From the NCBI GenBank assembly GCA_023441125.1, contig JAEZQV010000255.1:1-5671 (forward strand): DNA of 5,671 nucleotides. Direction: 5' to 3'. Made by a program: the position numbers and the translations under genes. The first letter of the stretch is position 1. Each line of letters opens with the position of its first letter. Of the stretch, positions 5,656 to 5,671 are shown piece after piece. This DNA comes from Bacillota bacterium. Lineage in GTDB: Bacteria; Bacillota_C; Negativicutes; Sporomusales; Sporomusaceae. The notes below the pieces were generated by a model that had not been told where the DNA came from, searched no databases, and saw only the letters and a list, made by a program, of their open reading frames with translations.

Positions 5656-5671
5656 ATGATAGTTGCAGAAA
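5656..5671 (+). CDS. metV: start of probable MetV, zinc/iron-sulfur partner of methylene-THF reductase, 3' partial
   Basis: Only five codons are inside the window, reading M-I-V-A-E. MetV proteins commonly begin MI(I/V)-x-E followed by K-P, and metV then metF are the genes expected after hdrCBA-mvhD in this type of cluster. MetV would bind iron-sulfur clusters and pass electrons from MvhD to the flavin of MetF, which reduces methylene- to methyl-tetrahydrofolate. The coding start is seen; the identity is inferred almost wholly from gene order. Confidence 0.55.

Overview
The window reads as part of the carbonyl-branch/methyl-branch junction of the Wood-Ljungdahl pathway in an anaerobic acetogenic bacterium. 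All genes lie on the + strand, tightly packed, with strong purine-rich ribosome binding sites (AAAGGAGG type) and roughly balanced base composition. This fits a low-to-mid GC Firmicute. The gene order acsE-hdrC-hdrB-hdrA-mvhD-metV is, as I recall it, the order in Moorella thermoacetica. The protein style would also fit the Sporomusa/Acetonema group of Negativicutes. I cannot fix the genus from sequence alone.

Layout: (1) bases 2-772, acsE, the methyltetrahydrofolate:corrinoid/iron-sulfur protein methyltransferase, complete except for about ten N-terminal residues that lie before the window. (2) 813-1403, an HdrC-like 2x[4Fe-4S] protein. (3) 1400-2263, an HdrB-like protein with two CCG cysteine motifs, overlapping hdrC by four bases. 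(4) A 117-bp spacer (2264-2380) containing a perfect 12-bp stem-loop. (5) 2381-5224, a very large HdrA-like iron-sulfur flavoprotein built from two HdrA-type flavin modules plus a C-terminal 2x[4Fe-4S] ferredoxin domain. (6) 5227-5634, an MvhD-like [2Fe-2S] linker protein. (7) 5656 to the window end, the first five codons of what is most likely metV.

How the genes work together: HdrABC, MvhD and MetV (with MetF, expected just downstream) form the soluble Hdr-type methylene-tetrahydrofolate reductase complex known biochemically from Moorella. Electrons enter through flavin on HdrA and pass through MvhD to MetVF, which makes 5-methyl-tetrahydrofolate. AcsE then moves that methyl group to the corrinoid protein that feeds acetyl-CoA synthase. 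The HdrA/HdrB part suggests flavin-based electron bifurcation or confurcation, but the second electron acceptor of this family is, to my knowledge, not established.

The system is therefore recognisable rather than new. The points most worth a second look are the tandem HdrA lacking the usual inserted ferredoxin domain, the intact HdrB active-site motifs in an organism with no expected heterodisulfide, and two strong RNA hairpins. I saw no tRNA, rRNA, CRISPR array, insertion sequence or hydrogenase gene.
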